The translations under genes and the position numbers were made by a program. The notes beneath the pieces were generated by a model. It was not told the origin of the DNA and ran no database searches. It was given only the letters and a program-made list of their open reading frames with translations. A stretch of DNA of 64,000 nt from Bradyrhizobium campsiandrae (lineage in GTDB: Bacteria; Pseudomonadota; Alphaproteobacteria; Rhizobiales; Xanthobacteraceae), in the NCBI RefSeq assembly GCF_014529705.1, contig NZ_JAANIH010000028.1, positions 1-64,000 of the forward strand, read 5' to 3'. Each line of letters begins with the position of its first letter. Position 1 is the first letter of the stretch. This document shows positions 9,158 to 17,461 of the stretch, piece by piece.

Positions 9158-9571
9158 CTATGGGGCCTGTCCGTTCAGAGTATCGGGCTGGTCCGCCTGC
9201 CAGTCGTCGCTGAGGCCGCCGTACATGGTGTGGTACATCTCGTCGCCCGCGTGCTGTGTGAATTCGACGTTGATCGTGGTCTCGTTGAGGCCGCAGATCT
9301 CGATGCACGCCTCCACCAGTTGGCGGGCAAGCTCCGCACGAGTTTCCTTCGGGCGACCTTGTCGGATGTCGCACATCAGTAACGCCGCCTGCCTGGGCTC
9401 GCCCGATCCGCATCGCCATAGACCGCCTTCCCCAAGCTCGCGGATGGCAATGCTTATCCGGTTGACGTTCGCACTCATTACGCCGGCGTAGATTTCGCCC
9501 ATACGCTTGGCGAGGCGCCGCTTCTGATCGACTGAATAAGAGAACGGTGTATCCAACTGGAGGTATGGCAT
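9158..9571 (-). CDS. tautomerase superfamily protein, fused double 4-OT unit
   Basis: Protein of 137 aa made of two 4-oxalocrotonate-tautomerase-like beta-alpha-beta units, as in MSAD and cis-CaaD. The start at 9571 gives MPYLQLDTPF, so mature Pro1, the catalytic base of this superfamily, is retained; an upstream ATG at 9676 would bury it. The second unit begins near AALLMCDIRQGRP. An AAGG site precedes the ATG. Expected to tautomerise or hydrate an unsaturated keto acid in the pathway served by the neighbouring Mo dehydrogenase and hydrolases. Confidence 0.83.
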   Translation of the reverse strand: MPYLQLDTPFSYSVDQKRRLAKRMGEIYAGVMSANVNRISIAIRELGEGGLWRCGSGEPRQAALLMCDIRQGRPKETRAELARQLVEACIEICGLNETTINVEFTQHAGDEMYHTMYGGLSDDWQADQPDTLNGQAP

Positions 9572-9761
9572 GAGAAAACCTTGATGCTTCGTTTCAGTTA
9601 GCCTGAGGAGCCGGACTGCCGCGTCAGCCCTATCAACGGAGTGGCCTATGGACGGTGGATCCGCCATGACGTTCAAATGGAGCGCCGATAGAGCCGAGGG
9701 CGCCGCCTCTAAGGATGCGAGAAGCGGACCTGGAAGCCATCATATCTCTCCTGTGTGAGGA

Positions 9762-12062
9762 CTACGTGTGAGCAATGGCGTCCAACACATCGCTCGGTCG
9801 TATCGGAAGACGGCGAAGGCGAATTCCCGTGGCAGCGAAAATAGCATTGCCGATCGCAGGTGCGACGACCGTGGTCGGCGGTTCGCCCAGACCCATGGGC
9901 ACCTCGGTGCTATCGACGAAGGCGATGTCGAATTCGGGGACGTCGCTGATGCGCACCGGGGTGTAGGTGTCCAGGTTGGTGTCACGGACCTTGCCGTTGG
10001 CGAAGTCCGTTCCCTCATAGAGCGCCATGCTGAGGCCCCAGAGCATGGCGCCCTCAGCCTGGGCGCGCGCGCCGTCCGGATCGATGATGCTGCCGGCATC
10101 GATGTCGAGCCAAAGCTTGCGCACGGAGACGACGCCCGTCTTCCGGTCGACCTCGACTTCCGCCGCGCAAGCGCACCAGGTCGGCATCTCGCGGTCTTGC
10201 CCGAACGAGGTGCCAAGGCCCAATCCGCTATTGGCGGGCAGCTTGCGGCCCCATCCGGCACGTTCGGCGACTCGGCGCAGCACGTTCGCCTGGCGATGCG
10301 CTCCCCCGACGGCGTTCGGCGCCGACCCCGCGTTGATGCCGCGGCTCGTGAAGCGTGCGAGACGAAAGGCCAGGGGATCCTGACCGATCTTGTGAGCGGC
10401 CTCATCGATAAAGGATTCGAGCGCCCAATTGGTCCAGCCCGGCGCCACCGCCCGAAGCCAGCCGGGGCGAAAGCTTTTCTGCGCTAGGTCGTTGTTGATC
10501 GCGCGCACGCGGGTTATGCCCATGTCGTACCAGTGGTCCGCGCCAGCGATCGAGAACGGATCGTAGAGCGCTCCGTTCGTCCCCTTGACGAGTCCGATCG
10601 GGACCATGGCCTTGGTCGGCCAACCTGCAACGGCCGCATGATCCATTGCTACAGGGTTCTGGTCCGCATCGAACCCGATCCTCAGCGTCTGCACAGTCGG
10701 CGAGCGGATGGAGTCGAGCACCGAATCGTCTGCGCGGGTCAGGATCATCTTCACCGGCCGCTGCAGCGCCTTCGCAGCCAATGCGGCGGGGACGCTATAA
10801 TCGCCGTTCAGCCGACGACCAAACCCGCCGCCGATGAGATAGGATCGCATGACGATTTTCTCGGGCGGCAGCGCCAGAGCCTTTGACAGTACGGGCAGGA
10901 TGAAGCTTTGCGCCTGGTTGCCGGTATGAATCTCCATCACGCCATCTCTCTCGAACGCCATGGCGTTGACTGGCTCTAGTTGAAAGTGGAGCACACCTGC
11001 GGTCGTGTAGGTCGCCTCGATGCTCGACTTAGCCTGGCCGAAAGCAGCGTCCACGTCTCCGCCGCCGGTATTAAGAACGGCGCCGGCCGCCGGATCAGCA
11101 ATGAGCATAGTGGCGTGCGCCTGCAGATCCTTGTCCGAAACATGGGCTGTCTCGTCGTTTCGCCAGGAGACCTGCACCATATCGGTGGCTTTAACCGCCG
11201 CCGGATAGCTCTCGGCGATCACCATCACCCAGCCCGGAACGGTGCCTGATGGATCATCAAGTGCGATGCTGCGAACGTAACCCTTCACTTTGCGCGCGGC
11301 CGTGTCGTCGATCGCAAGGACCTTGGAGCCATAGCGCGTCGGCGGCAGCTTCGGCCGCGCAAACAACATGCCCTCTACTTCGGCGTCGATGCCGTAAACC
11401 GCCTGGCCCTTGGTCTTCGGAGGGATGTCGAGCGCGCGTGTCGGTTTGCCGATCAAAGTCCGCTTGTCGGGAGTCTTGGTCGTCAAGTTCTTCAAGTCGT
11501 CAGCGTTGAAGCGCCGGGACAGGTCGCCTCGGCGTACGATCTCGCCGTATCCGATCGAGCGGCCATCGGACTCCACGCGGCCTTGACGGGCAACGCAACT
11601 CTGGGGGCTAACGCCAAGCAGCTTTGCGCCCTCCTCGATAAGGGTCATCCGTCCCGCCGCTCCGGCTTGGCTGAATACCGGGTACGTAGACCACACTGAG
11701 GTGCTGCCGCCGGTGATCATGGGCCCCCACTTCGGGTCCGTATCTACGCCCACCAGCCGGACCTGGCTCCAGTCTGCTTCAAGCTCGTCGGCAAGAATGC
11801 GCGCAAGGGCGGTTCCGATGTGCTGCCCCATCTCGGCTTTGGCGATGTTGATTGAGGTGATGCCGTTCGCGTCGATGCTGAACCAGATGGTCGGCTCGAA
11901 CAGCGGACCACCCTCAGCTTTGAAAGGGTCCGGAAGAGGAAGGAAATTGGCCGCGCTGGCCGGAGGCGCGAAGCTGAATACAGCGGTCGCCGCGGCGCTC
12001 GAGATAAGGAACGTCCTGCGCGAGAGTACCAGTTCCTCATTTGATCGCAGCGGCCTATTCAT
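9762..12062 (-). CDS. molybdopterin-binding large subunit of IorAB-type dehydrogenase
   Basis: Xanthine-oxidase-family Mo subunit of 766 aa in the single-polypeptide isoquinoline 1-oxidoreductase beta (IorB) arrangement. An N-terminal twin-arginine signal (LSRRTFLISSAAATAVFSF) indicates export to the periplasm. Mo-cofactor loops are visible as YLIGGGFGRR near residue 410 and GLGEPPTTVVAPAIGNAIF near 725; the latter carries the Glu that activates the Mo centre in the family. The start overlaps the end of the 2Fe-2S subunit gene by 8 nt. Together with that subunit and the cytochrome c it should oxidise an aldehyde or hydroxylate an N-heteroaromatic and pass electrons to the respiratory chain. 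Confidence 0.93.
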   Translation of the reverse strand: MNRPLRSNEELVLSRRTFLISSAAATAVFSFAPPASAANFLPLPDPFKAEGGPLFEPTIWFSIDANGITSINIAKAEMGQHIGTALARILADELEADWSQVRLVGVDTDPKWGPMITGGSTSVWSTYPVFSQAGAAGRMTLIEEGAKLLGVSPQSCVARQGRVESDGRSIGYGEIVRRGDLSRRFNADDLKNLTTKTPDKRTLIGKPTRALDIPPKTKGQAVYGIDAEVEGMLFARPKLPPTRYGSKVLAIDDTAARKVKGYVRSIALDDPSGTVPGWVMVIAESYPAAVKATDMVQVSWRNDETAHVSDKDLQAHATMLIADPAAGAVLNTGGGDVDAAFGQAKSSIEATYTTAGVLHFQLEPVNAMAFERDGVMEIHTGNQAQSFILPVLSKALALPPEKIVMRSYLIGGGFGRRLNGDYSVPAALAAKALQRPVKMILTRADDSVLDSIRSPTVQTLRIGFDADQNPVAMDHAAVAGWPTKAMVPIGLVKGTNGALYDPFSIAGADHWYDMGITRVRAINNDLAQKSFRPGWLRAVAPGWTNWALESFIDEAAHKIGQDPLAFRLARFTSRGINAGSAPNAVGGAHRQANVLRRVAERAGWGRKLPANSGLGLGTSFGQDREMPTWCACAAEVEVDRKTGVVSVRKLWLDIDAGSIIDPDGARAQAEGAMLWGLSMALYEGTDFANGKVRDTNLDTYTPVRISDVPEFDIAFVDSTEVPMGLGEPPTTVVAPAIGNAIFAATGIRLRRLPIRPSDVLDAIAHT

Positions 12063-12531
12063 GGTTCACCTGTCCGACAGAACGGGCGGCAGCCGCCTTG
12101 ATCGCTGCGCGAATACGAGGATATGTCATGCAGCGGCAGAGGTTACCCGCCATCACTGCGTCGATGTCCGCGTCGGTGGGTGTTGGAAAGTCCTTCAAGA
12201 GAGTGACCGCCTGCATGATCTGCCCTGACTGGCAGTAGCCGCATTGGGGCACCTGCAAATCGCGCCACGCCTGCTGCACGGGGTGATCTCCTTCCGGATG
12301 CAGGCCTTCGATTGTCGTGATTTCCGCTCCGTCCACTGCGCTGATGGGCGTGATACACGAGCGCGTCGGCCGTCCACCGACGTGGACGGTGCAGGCGCCG
12401 CACATACCGATACCGCATCCAAACTTCGTGCCTTTCAGGCCAAGCTCGTCACGGATAACCCAGAGGAGAGGCGTGTCGGTATCCTCGCCGACGCTGACAA
12501 AACGTCCATTGATCCGGAAATTCGTGGGCAT
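12055..12531 (-). CDS. (2Fe-2S)-binding small subunit of IorAB-type dehydrogenase
   Basis: Small iron-sulfur subunit of 158 aa. The plant-ferredoxin-type cluster cysteines lie in FGCGIGMCGACTVHVGG (near 39-55) and PTRSC, and the second cluster in QVPQCGYCQSGQ and GNLCRCMTYPRI. The ATG at 12531 has a strong GGGGAGGG site. It has no signal peptide, as expected if it is co-exported with the Tat-bearing large subunit. The gene starts one base from the stop of the cytochrome c gene and overlaps the large-subunit gene, so the three are one operon. Confidence 0.93.
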   Translation of the reverse strand: MPTNFRINGRFVSVGEDTDTPLLWVIRDELGLKGTKFGCGIGMCGACTVHVGGRPTRSCITPISAVDGAEITTIEGLHPEGDHPVQQAWRDLQVPQCGYCQSGQIMQAVTLLKDFPTPTDADIDAVMAGNLCRCMTYPRIRAAIKAAAARSVGQVNHE

Positions 12532-12532
12532 G

Positions 12533-13912
12533 TCATCCCTCCCCTTTTCCCTGTGCGCGGATTTTTCCGACGGTCTTCTCGAGGTTGGGCCACGGCGGCT
12601 CATTGGTTCGTGTGCGGCGGAGATAAGCGGCGATCCGGGCAACCTCAGCGTCGCTGAAGCCAGGGCCGAAAGCCGGCATCACGACCCCCCCCGCACCTTC
12701 CGGAGCGTCGATCCCGAACAGGATCACGCGGATCAGGTTGGCAGAATCAGCAAGATGGACGGCGCTATTAAGTGCAAGATCCGGACGGCTTGGATTGATT
12801 CCTGCCCGACCGTTGTAGTGGCACGACGCGCAGGCCTCGACGTAGAACCGGGCATCCGGATCGATCTGACGACCGGTGTTGGCCGCACTGACATCCAGGG
12901 CTCGGGTTATCGCGTCTGCAACGGCTTGAGGTGGAGCATTACCGCCACGCAGGGACGCGATATAGGTTACGAGCGCGTCCTGATCTGATATCGAGAGCGC
13001 CGTCAAGCCATGCGCGGCCGGCGACATAGGACCGGAGGGAGTGCCGTGAAAGCGGCTGAGCCCCTGGAAAAGGTAGGCGCGCAGCTCATCCGGGGTCCAG
13101 GGAATTGGCGATGGGTTTGCAGCCGTAATTGCCGGTGCGAACCATCCATCAACCGAGGCGCCTGTATAACGCGAAGCGCCGCCCCATTCTGCGCCCAGCG
13201 GGTTGCGCGGTGTATGGCAGGCCGAGCAGTGGCTCAATGCTTCGGCGATATATGCACCCCGATTCCACTGGGCATCGTGATCGGTAGAAGGTTCGAATCT
13301 TCCCGACCGAAAGAACAGCAGCTTCCAGCCTGCCTGCAACGCCCGGATTCCAAGCGGAAACATTAACTCATTCGGGTGAGCCGGCGCATGGACCGCCGGC
13401 TGCGTCATCAGAAAAGCATAGATCGCATCCACATCGTCATCGCTGATCTTCGTGAAATGATCGTAGGGAAAACCCGGGAAGAGGTGAGATCCGTCTCTGG
13501 CGACACCTTCATGCATGGCGCGCCGGAAGGCGTCCTTCGACCACGCCCCGATGCCCGTCTCTCGGTCCGGTGTGATATTGGTCGAATAGAGCGTGCCGAA
13601 AGGACTTTTCATGGCGTAGCCGCCGGCGAACAGTTGACCGCCTTTCACGCTGTGGCACGTTGAGCAGTATCCGACTGAAGCCAGAGTTGCTCCCCGCGCG
13701 AGCAAGTCGGCGCTAAAGCTTGATGGCAGCGGCGTGGCGACCTCAGGGATCGCCGGCCGCCAAGCGAGGGCGACAAATCCAAGCAAACCAACCACGCCTG
13801 CTGCGACCGCATACAAGGCCCACCGCCGGAGAGCACGGCCCTTTTTTTGCGAGGTCAGTGAGGCGGCATTCGACACGTTCGTCTCTTTCTTTACCGGCGA
13901 ATACGTCGCCAC
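12533..13912 (-). CDS. membrane-anchored tri-haem cytochrome c
   Basis: Cytochrome c subunit of 459 aa with an N-terminal membrane anchor (about residues 28-50) and three CxxCH haem sites: CSTCH near 82, CSACH near 232 and CASCH near 361. Such tri-haem subunits accept electrons from periplasmic alcohol or aldehyde dehydrogenases and from nicotinate-type Mo dehydrogenases and feed the quinone or oxidase pool. First gene of the operon, with the 2Fe-2S and Mo subunits immediately downstream. Its length and haem spacing match the family. Confidence 0.93.
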   Translation of the reverse strand: MATYSPVKKETNVSNAASLTSQKKGRALRRWALYAVAAGVVGLLGFVALAWRPAIPEVATPLPSSFSADLLARGATLASVGYCSTCHSVKGGQLFAGGYAMKSPFGTLYSTNITPDRETGIGAWSKDAFRRAMHEGVARDGSHLFPGFPYDHFTKISDDDVDAIYAFLMTQPAVHAPAHPNELMFPLGIRALQAGWKLLFFRSGRFEPSTDHDAQWNRGAYIAEALSHCSACHTPRNPLGAEWGGASRYTGASVDGWFAPAITAANPSPIPWTPDELRAYLFQGLSRFHGTPSGPMSPAAHGLTALSISDQDALVTYIASLRGGNAPPQAVADAITRALDVSAANTGRQIDPDARFYVEACASCHYNGRAGINPSRPDLALNSAVHLADSANLIRVILFGIDAPEGAGGVVMPAFGPGFSDAEVARIAAYLRRTRTNEPPWPNLEKTVGKIRAQGKGEG

Positions 13913-13953
13913 TACTCAGGGCTAACGTTACCGCGCACCATCCGAGACGCGAA

Positions 13954-13969
13954 TGTCGAATACCCGACA
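13954..13969. promoter_or_regulatory. inverted repeat TGTCG-N6-CGACA upstream of the Mo dehydrogenase operon
   Basis: A perfect 5-bp inverted repeat with 6-bp spacer lies about 42 bp upstream of the cytochrome c start. Position and symmetry suit an operator or activator site for the cytochrome c/IorAB operon. Which regulator binds is unknown; the TetR protein encoded at 14677 is a candidate. A short repeat like this can occur by chance. Confidence 0.3.
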
Positions 13970-14617
13970 ATTTGGGACAGTCGTTCAGGAACCAGAGGAC
14001 GGCCTAGATTGCCGTGTATTGGTCATTTTCGGGTGTCCGGCTGACATGATCGAAATGTTCGCGGAACCGCACGCCCGTCGCGGGGGGCCACCCGGTCGAT
14101 TACGCAACCGCGGAGCGGCCCGCCTTGCGGGAGCCGGCGCGTGAGGGGATAAGCAGAGAATGGTTTCGCTGCGAGTGGCGCTCCTTTTCGTTTATCAGCG
14201 TCGAAACCTCTTTCCGTACTGCTATTGGAGGAGCTGATTTTTGCTCCCTGCCGTGTTCTTGACGTCGCAGTTACCGCTTTCCGCATTGGCGGTTTCGACC
14301 ATCTTCCTTTCGAGACTTGGACGACGGGGCGAGCGGCTTCTTTTGCTCAGTGCCTCGGCCTATTCGGGCTAACGTTTGCCGACCAGGCATCAGCGTGTAC
14401 CCCTATTCGTTTCACCCTGGCGCGCAGATACTCCTGCCGACAATCCTCTCCTTTCCTTCTTGGGCCTCGGTCTTCCGTGGAAAGGTCGGACACGCCCACC
14501 GGGATTAGGTTGCTCTGTTTTGACAGACAATGCGCCGGCTAGGCGACGGGAAGTAACAATCTATCGGTATTCGCAACCTCAGCCTCATCCGTTCAACATT
14601 CTCGTACATCCAGATAC

Positions 14618-14651
14618 TTGCAGTTTATGCAAATATGCGCTATATGCAAAT
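14618..14651 (+). promoter_or_regulatory. putative promoter and ATGCAAAT direct repeats upstream of TetR gene
   Basis: TTGCAG at 14618-14623 and TATATG at 14641-14646 are separated by 17 bp and resemble -35 and -10 boxes. The octamer ATGCAAAT occurs twice, inside the spacer (14627-14634) and overlapping the -10 end (14644-14651), 17 bp apart. This fits an operator through which the downstream TetR regulator could repress itself. Confidence 0.4.
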
Positions 14652-14676
14652 CCGGCATTGAGAGCGGAGCAGGCGA

Positions 14677-15309
14677 TTGTCTCGCAGCATTGGAGAGAAG
14701 GGCGCGAGAGATCCCGCGCAGCAAGGCCGTCGCGCGCGGAAGAAGGAAGAGGTCCGTCAGCGGATTGCGAACGAAGCGAAGAGGCTTTTCCTGGAACGCG
14801 GATTTGCAGCAACCACTATTGAAGATATCGCGGCCGCAGCCGACATCTCGCAGAGGAGTTTCTTCGACTACTTTCCCGCCAAGGAAGACGTCGTTCTGGC
14901 CTGGCACGAGGAATTTCAGTCGGCATTTATAGCCAATCTGCTGAAACGTCCCATGAGCGAGGCTCCGATCGTCGCCGCGCGAGAAGCCTTGGTTGAGGCC
15001 GTGGGAAAGTACGGTCTCGAAGACGTTCGCAATCACGCCATCCTTTACAAGGAACGAGCGATCAAGGCGCGCGATCATTTGAAATACGCGATGCTCGAAA
15101 GCGCTCTCGCTGACGCTTTGTCGCAAAGGTCTAACCGCAAAGCGGACGAACTGCGAATTCGATTGGTGGCGATGGTGGTTGTGGGTGCACTCCGTGTCAC
15201 GAGCGAGGTCGATATCGCGCGGGAGGAAATAAGAAAGCCGGCATCTCGGGTGCGCCGCATCACCCGGCTTTTGCGAAGTGAAATCAACAAACTTGGGGAA
15301 GACGATTGA
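14677..15309 (+). CDS. TetR/AcrR family transcriptional regulator
   Basis: Regulator of 210 aa with an N-terminal TetR helix-turn-helix: TIEDIAAAADISQRSFFDYFPAKEDVVL near residues 48-75. The start appears to be TTG at 14677, placed 8 nt after a GGAG site. The C-terminal ligand domain is unassigned. It reads towards the SDR gene at 15458 and away from the Mo dehydrogenase operon, so it could control either. Upstream repeats suggest autoregulation. Confidence 0.88.
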   Translation: MSRSIGEKGARDPAQQGRRARKKEEVRQRIANEAKRLFLERGFAATTIEDIAAAADISQRSFFDYFPAKEDVVLAWHEEFQSAFIANLLKRPMSEAPIVAAREALVEAVGKYGLEDVRNHAILYKERAIKARDHLKYAMLESALADALSQRSNRKADELRIRLVAMVVVGALRVTSEVDIAREEIRKPASRVRRITRLLRSEINKLGEDD

Positions 15310-15457
15310 CAACCACCGACGACGCTGCGGCGCACTCGCTGTCAATCCTTGTTAGCCGCACCTTCGAATGTGTTCGGCGCAATTACCTATCGCGCGGAGC
15401 AGCATGGGCGACCGCAACCAAAACAAAGAGCAACCTCCTAAACAAGGACAGTTACAC

Positions 15458-16279
15458 ATGAGTACCGACGACAGGCCCGTTGCGCTCATTACGGGCGCAT
15501 CGTCCGGCATGGGCAAGGACTTCGCTCTGAGACTCCTATCGGAAGGTTACGCTGTCTATGGCGCCGCACGCCGCGCCAGCCTCATGCGCGATATCGAAAA
15601 CGCCGGAGGTGTGGCCTTGACGATGGATGTGACCGATGACGGCACGATGGTCGGCGCCGTCGAGCGCATCATCAGAGAGCGCGGGCGCATCGATGTCCTA
15701 GTCAACAACGCCGGCTATGGCCAGTTTGGCGCATTGGAAGATGTACCGATCGACGCAGGGCGCCGCCAGATGGAAGTCAATTTAATAGGCGCGGCTCGTC
15801 TGACGCAACTTTGCCTGCCTCACATGCGCGTTCGCAAGTTCGGCAAGATCTTCAACATTTCTTCAACCGGTGGAAAGGTCGCTGTGCCGCTTGGCGGTTG
15901 GTATCACGCTTCCAAGTTCGCGCTCGAGGGATACTCGGATTCGCTCCGAAACGAAGTGCGGCCCTTCGGTATCGACGTCATCGTCATTGAACCCGGCGGC
16001 ATCGAGAGCGAATGGGGCGGTATCGCGCAAGATGAAGCCGCGCGGCATTCCGGCACAGGCGCCTACGCCCCCTTGGCCGAAAAGATGCGCAAAGCACTCT
16101 CAAAACAAGGTAGAATGCCTCCTCCACGGGTTATCAGCGACCTTATCGTGAAGGCGCTCAAGGCCAAGCATCCCCAGACCCGTTATCACGGCGGCAAATT
16201 AGCGACTCCGATTCTCTTCCTCCGGCGCTTGTTGTCCGATCGCGCGCTTGATCGCCTGATGATGGCGACCTTGCGCTGA
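15458..16279 (+). CDS. short-chain dehydrogenase/reductase (SDR)
   Basis: Classical SDR of 273 aa. The cofactor motif is TGASSGMGKD near residues 13-22, NNAGYG lies near 86, and the catalytic residues are Ser in NISSTGG and Tyr/Lys in WYHASKFA. The ATG at 15458 follows an AAGGA site; the frame extends upstream to 15368 without support. The pattern of the C-terminal part resembles SDRs acting on ketones or steroid-like alcohols, but the substrate is unknown. It lies downstream of TetR and just before the DUF3108-like gene. Confidence 0.92.
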   Translation: MSTDDRPVALITGASSGMGKDFALRLLSEGYAVYGAARRASLMRDIENAGGVALTMDVTDDGTMVGAVERIIRERGRIDVLVNNAGYGQFGALEDVPIDAGRRQMEVNLIGAARLTQLCLPHMRVRKFGKIFNISSTGGKVAVPLGGWYHASKFALEGYSDSLRNEVRPFGIDVIVIEPGGIESEWGGIAQDEAARHSGTGAYAPLAEKMRKALSKQGRMPPPRVISDLIVKALKAKHPQTRYHGGKLATPILFLRRLLSDRALDRLMMATLR

Positions 16280-16305
16280 TGCTAAACTCGTAAGAGTAAT
16301 AGAAA

Positions 16306-17166
16306 ATGGAGCGAAAGACGTTTGTTTTGATCGGCGTTATGCTGACGCTCGGCATCATCAATCTTCAGGCGACGAATGCCTCCGCCGAGACCATACGCGC
16401 GCTGTACTCACTGAGATATCTAAACCTCAATGTCGGCGAGATCGCAACAGTCACCGACGTGGTAGCATCGGGCTACCGAACTGTCCTCGATGCACGCGTG
16501 ACCGGACTCGCCACGGTGGCTTCCGGCTTCAAAACAAATATGGCCTCCAGCGGCGTCATCCGGGACGGATCGGTCCTTCCGAGCGCTTTTTCGGCGACGG
16601 AAGCGTCGGGCAGCGGTGAAGACCACAAGCTCAGGATCCTTCTTGATTCCGGCAACGTCACGTCGGTTGATATCACCCCGCCGTTCGATACCGCGCCTGG
16701 TGCTGTGCCTATCACTGAGGCGCACAAAATCAGCGTTGTCGATCCGACAAGCGCGCTGATCCTGCCAGTACCGGGTGTAGAGCCGACGGTCGGTCCGGCC
16801 GCGTGCGAACGCACGCTCCGAATTTTCAGCGGCATCGTTCGCTTCGACCTAAGGTTCGCATTCGTTAAGACGGAAGAGATCATCGGAAATGCCTACAAGG
16901 GCTCAGTTTCGGTCTGCTCGGTCCGATTTGTCCCGATCGCAGGATACAAGCCGTCGGCCTCCATGATCCATTTCATGGCGGCAAACCAGCAGATTGAAGT
17001 TCGTCTCGCCCCAGTCAAGGGGTCACGGCTTGTTGTGCTCGCCGCATTGAACATTCCATTGCAGATTGGAACGGCCGCTCTCGATCTGGAGAGGCTAGAT
17101 GTCGTGGAGGCCTCACCGCTGCGGCCTCCAGCCCGAGCCTTAGTTTCCCAGCGCAACGAACACTGA
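16306..17166 (+). CDS. secreted DUF3108-like hypothetical protein
   Basis: Protein of 286 aa with an N-terminal signal peptide (hydrophobic LIGVMLTLGIINL, cleavage likely after NASA). The mature part begins ALYSLRYLNLNVGEIATVTDVVASGYRT, resembling the DUF3108 family of periplasmic beta-rich proteins, whose general pattern is a lipocalin- or LolA-like sheet. Two Cys (near 167 and 204) could form a disulfide. It is 26 nt after the SDR stop and probably co-transcribed. Function is unknown. Confidence 0.75.
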   Translation: MERKTFVLIGVMLTLGIINLQATNASAETIRALYSLRYLNLNVGEIATVTDVVASGYRTVLDARVTGLATVASGFKTNMASSGVIRDGSVLPSAFSATEASGSGEDHKLRILLDSGNVTSVDITPPFDTAPGAVPITEAHKISVVDPTSALILPVPGVEPTVGPAACERTLRIFSGIVRFDLRFAFVKTEEIIGNAYKGSVSVCSVRFVPIAGYKPSASMIHFMAANQQIEVRLAPVKGSRLVVLAALNIPLQIGTAALDLERLDVVEASPLRPPARALVSQRNEH

Positions 17167-17461
17167 CGTAGCGTCGCCTTCGCACAGGGAGCAGTCAGAG
17201 TCTCATTTGAGCCAGTCACTCCCCGACGCCCGATTGCCACATTCGCTGAACCGCAGGAACACGCGCTTTCTCGGCGATCACCGCACCGGTCGTGGTTTCG
17301 CCTGTTCGAATGGCTGCACCGCAGGCAACTGCTGACGTAATCGCGATGATGACCGCGATGCATAGGAGTGCAGTGGCTCGCTCCACCACCGTCAATTGTG
17401 ACCAGGCATTCTTCGTTGGTGGTCGAATGGACTACTCACCCGATCAAGTGGGTGCACAGCC

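Larger units (their letters stand above)
13913..14676. other. intergenic region between cytochrome c operon and TetR gene
   Basis: About 760 bp without a convincing gene. Short frames on both strands here show arginine/serine-rich compositions typical of non-coding shadows. Near the operon end there is an inverted repeat, TGTCG-N6-CGACA at 13954-13969, about 42 bp upstream of the cytochrome c start, which could be an operator. The TetR promoter lies at the other end (14618-14651). The middle holds nothing I can identify. Confidence 0.5.

Noticed and set aside
14023..14286. Short minus-strand frame in the cytochrome c/TetR gap
   Set aside because: Low-complexity Arg/Ser-rich sequence with no family likeness or ribosome-binding site.
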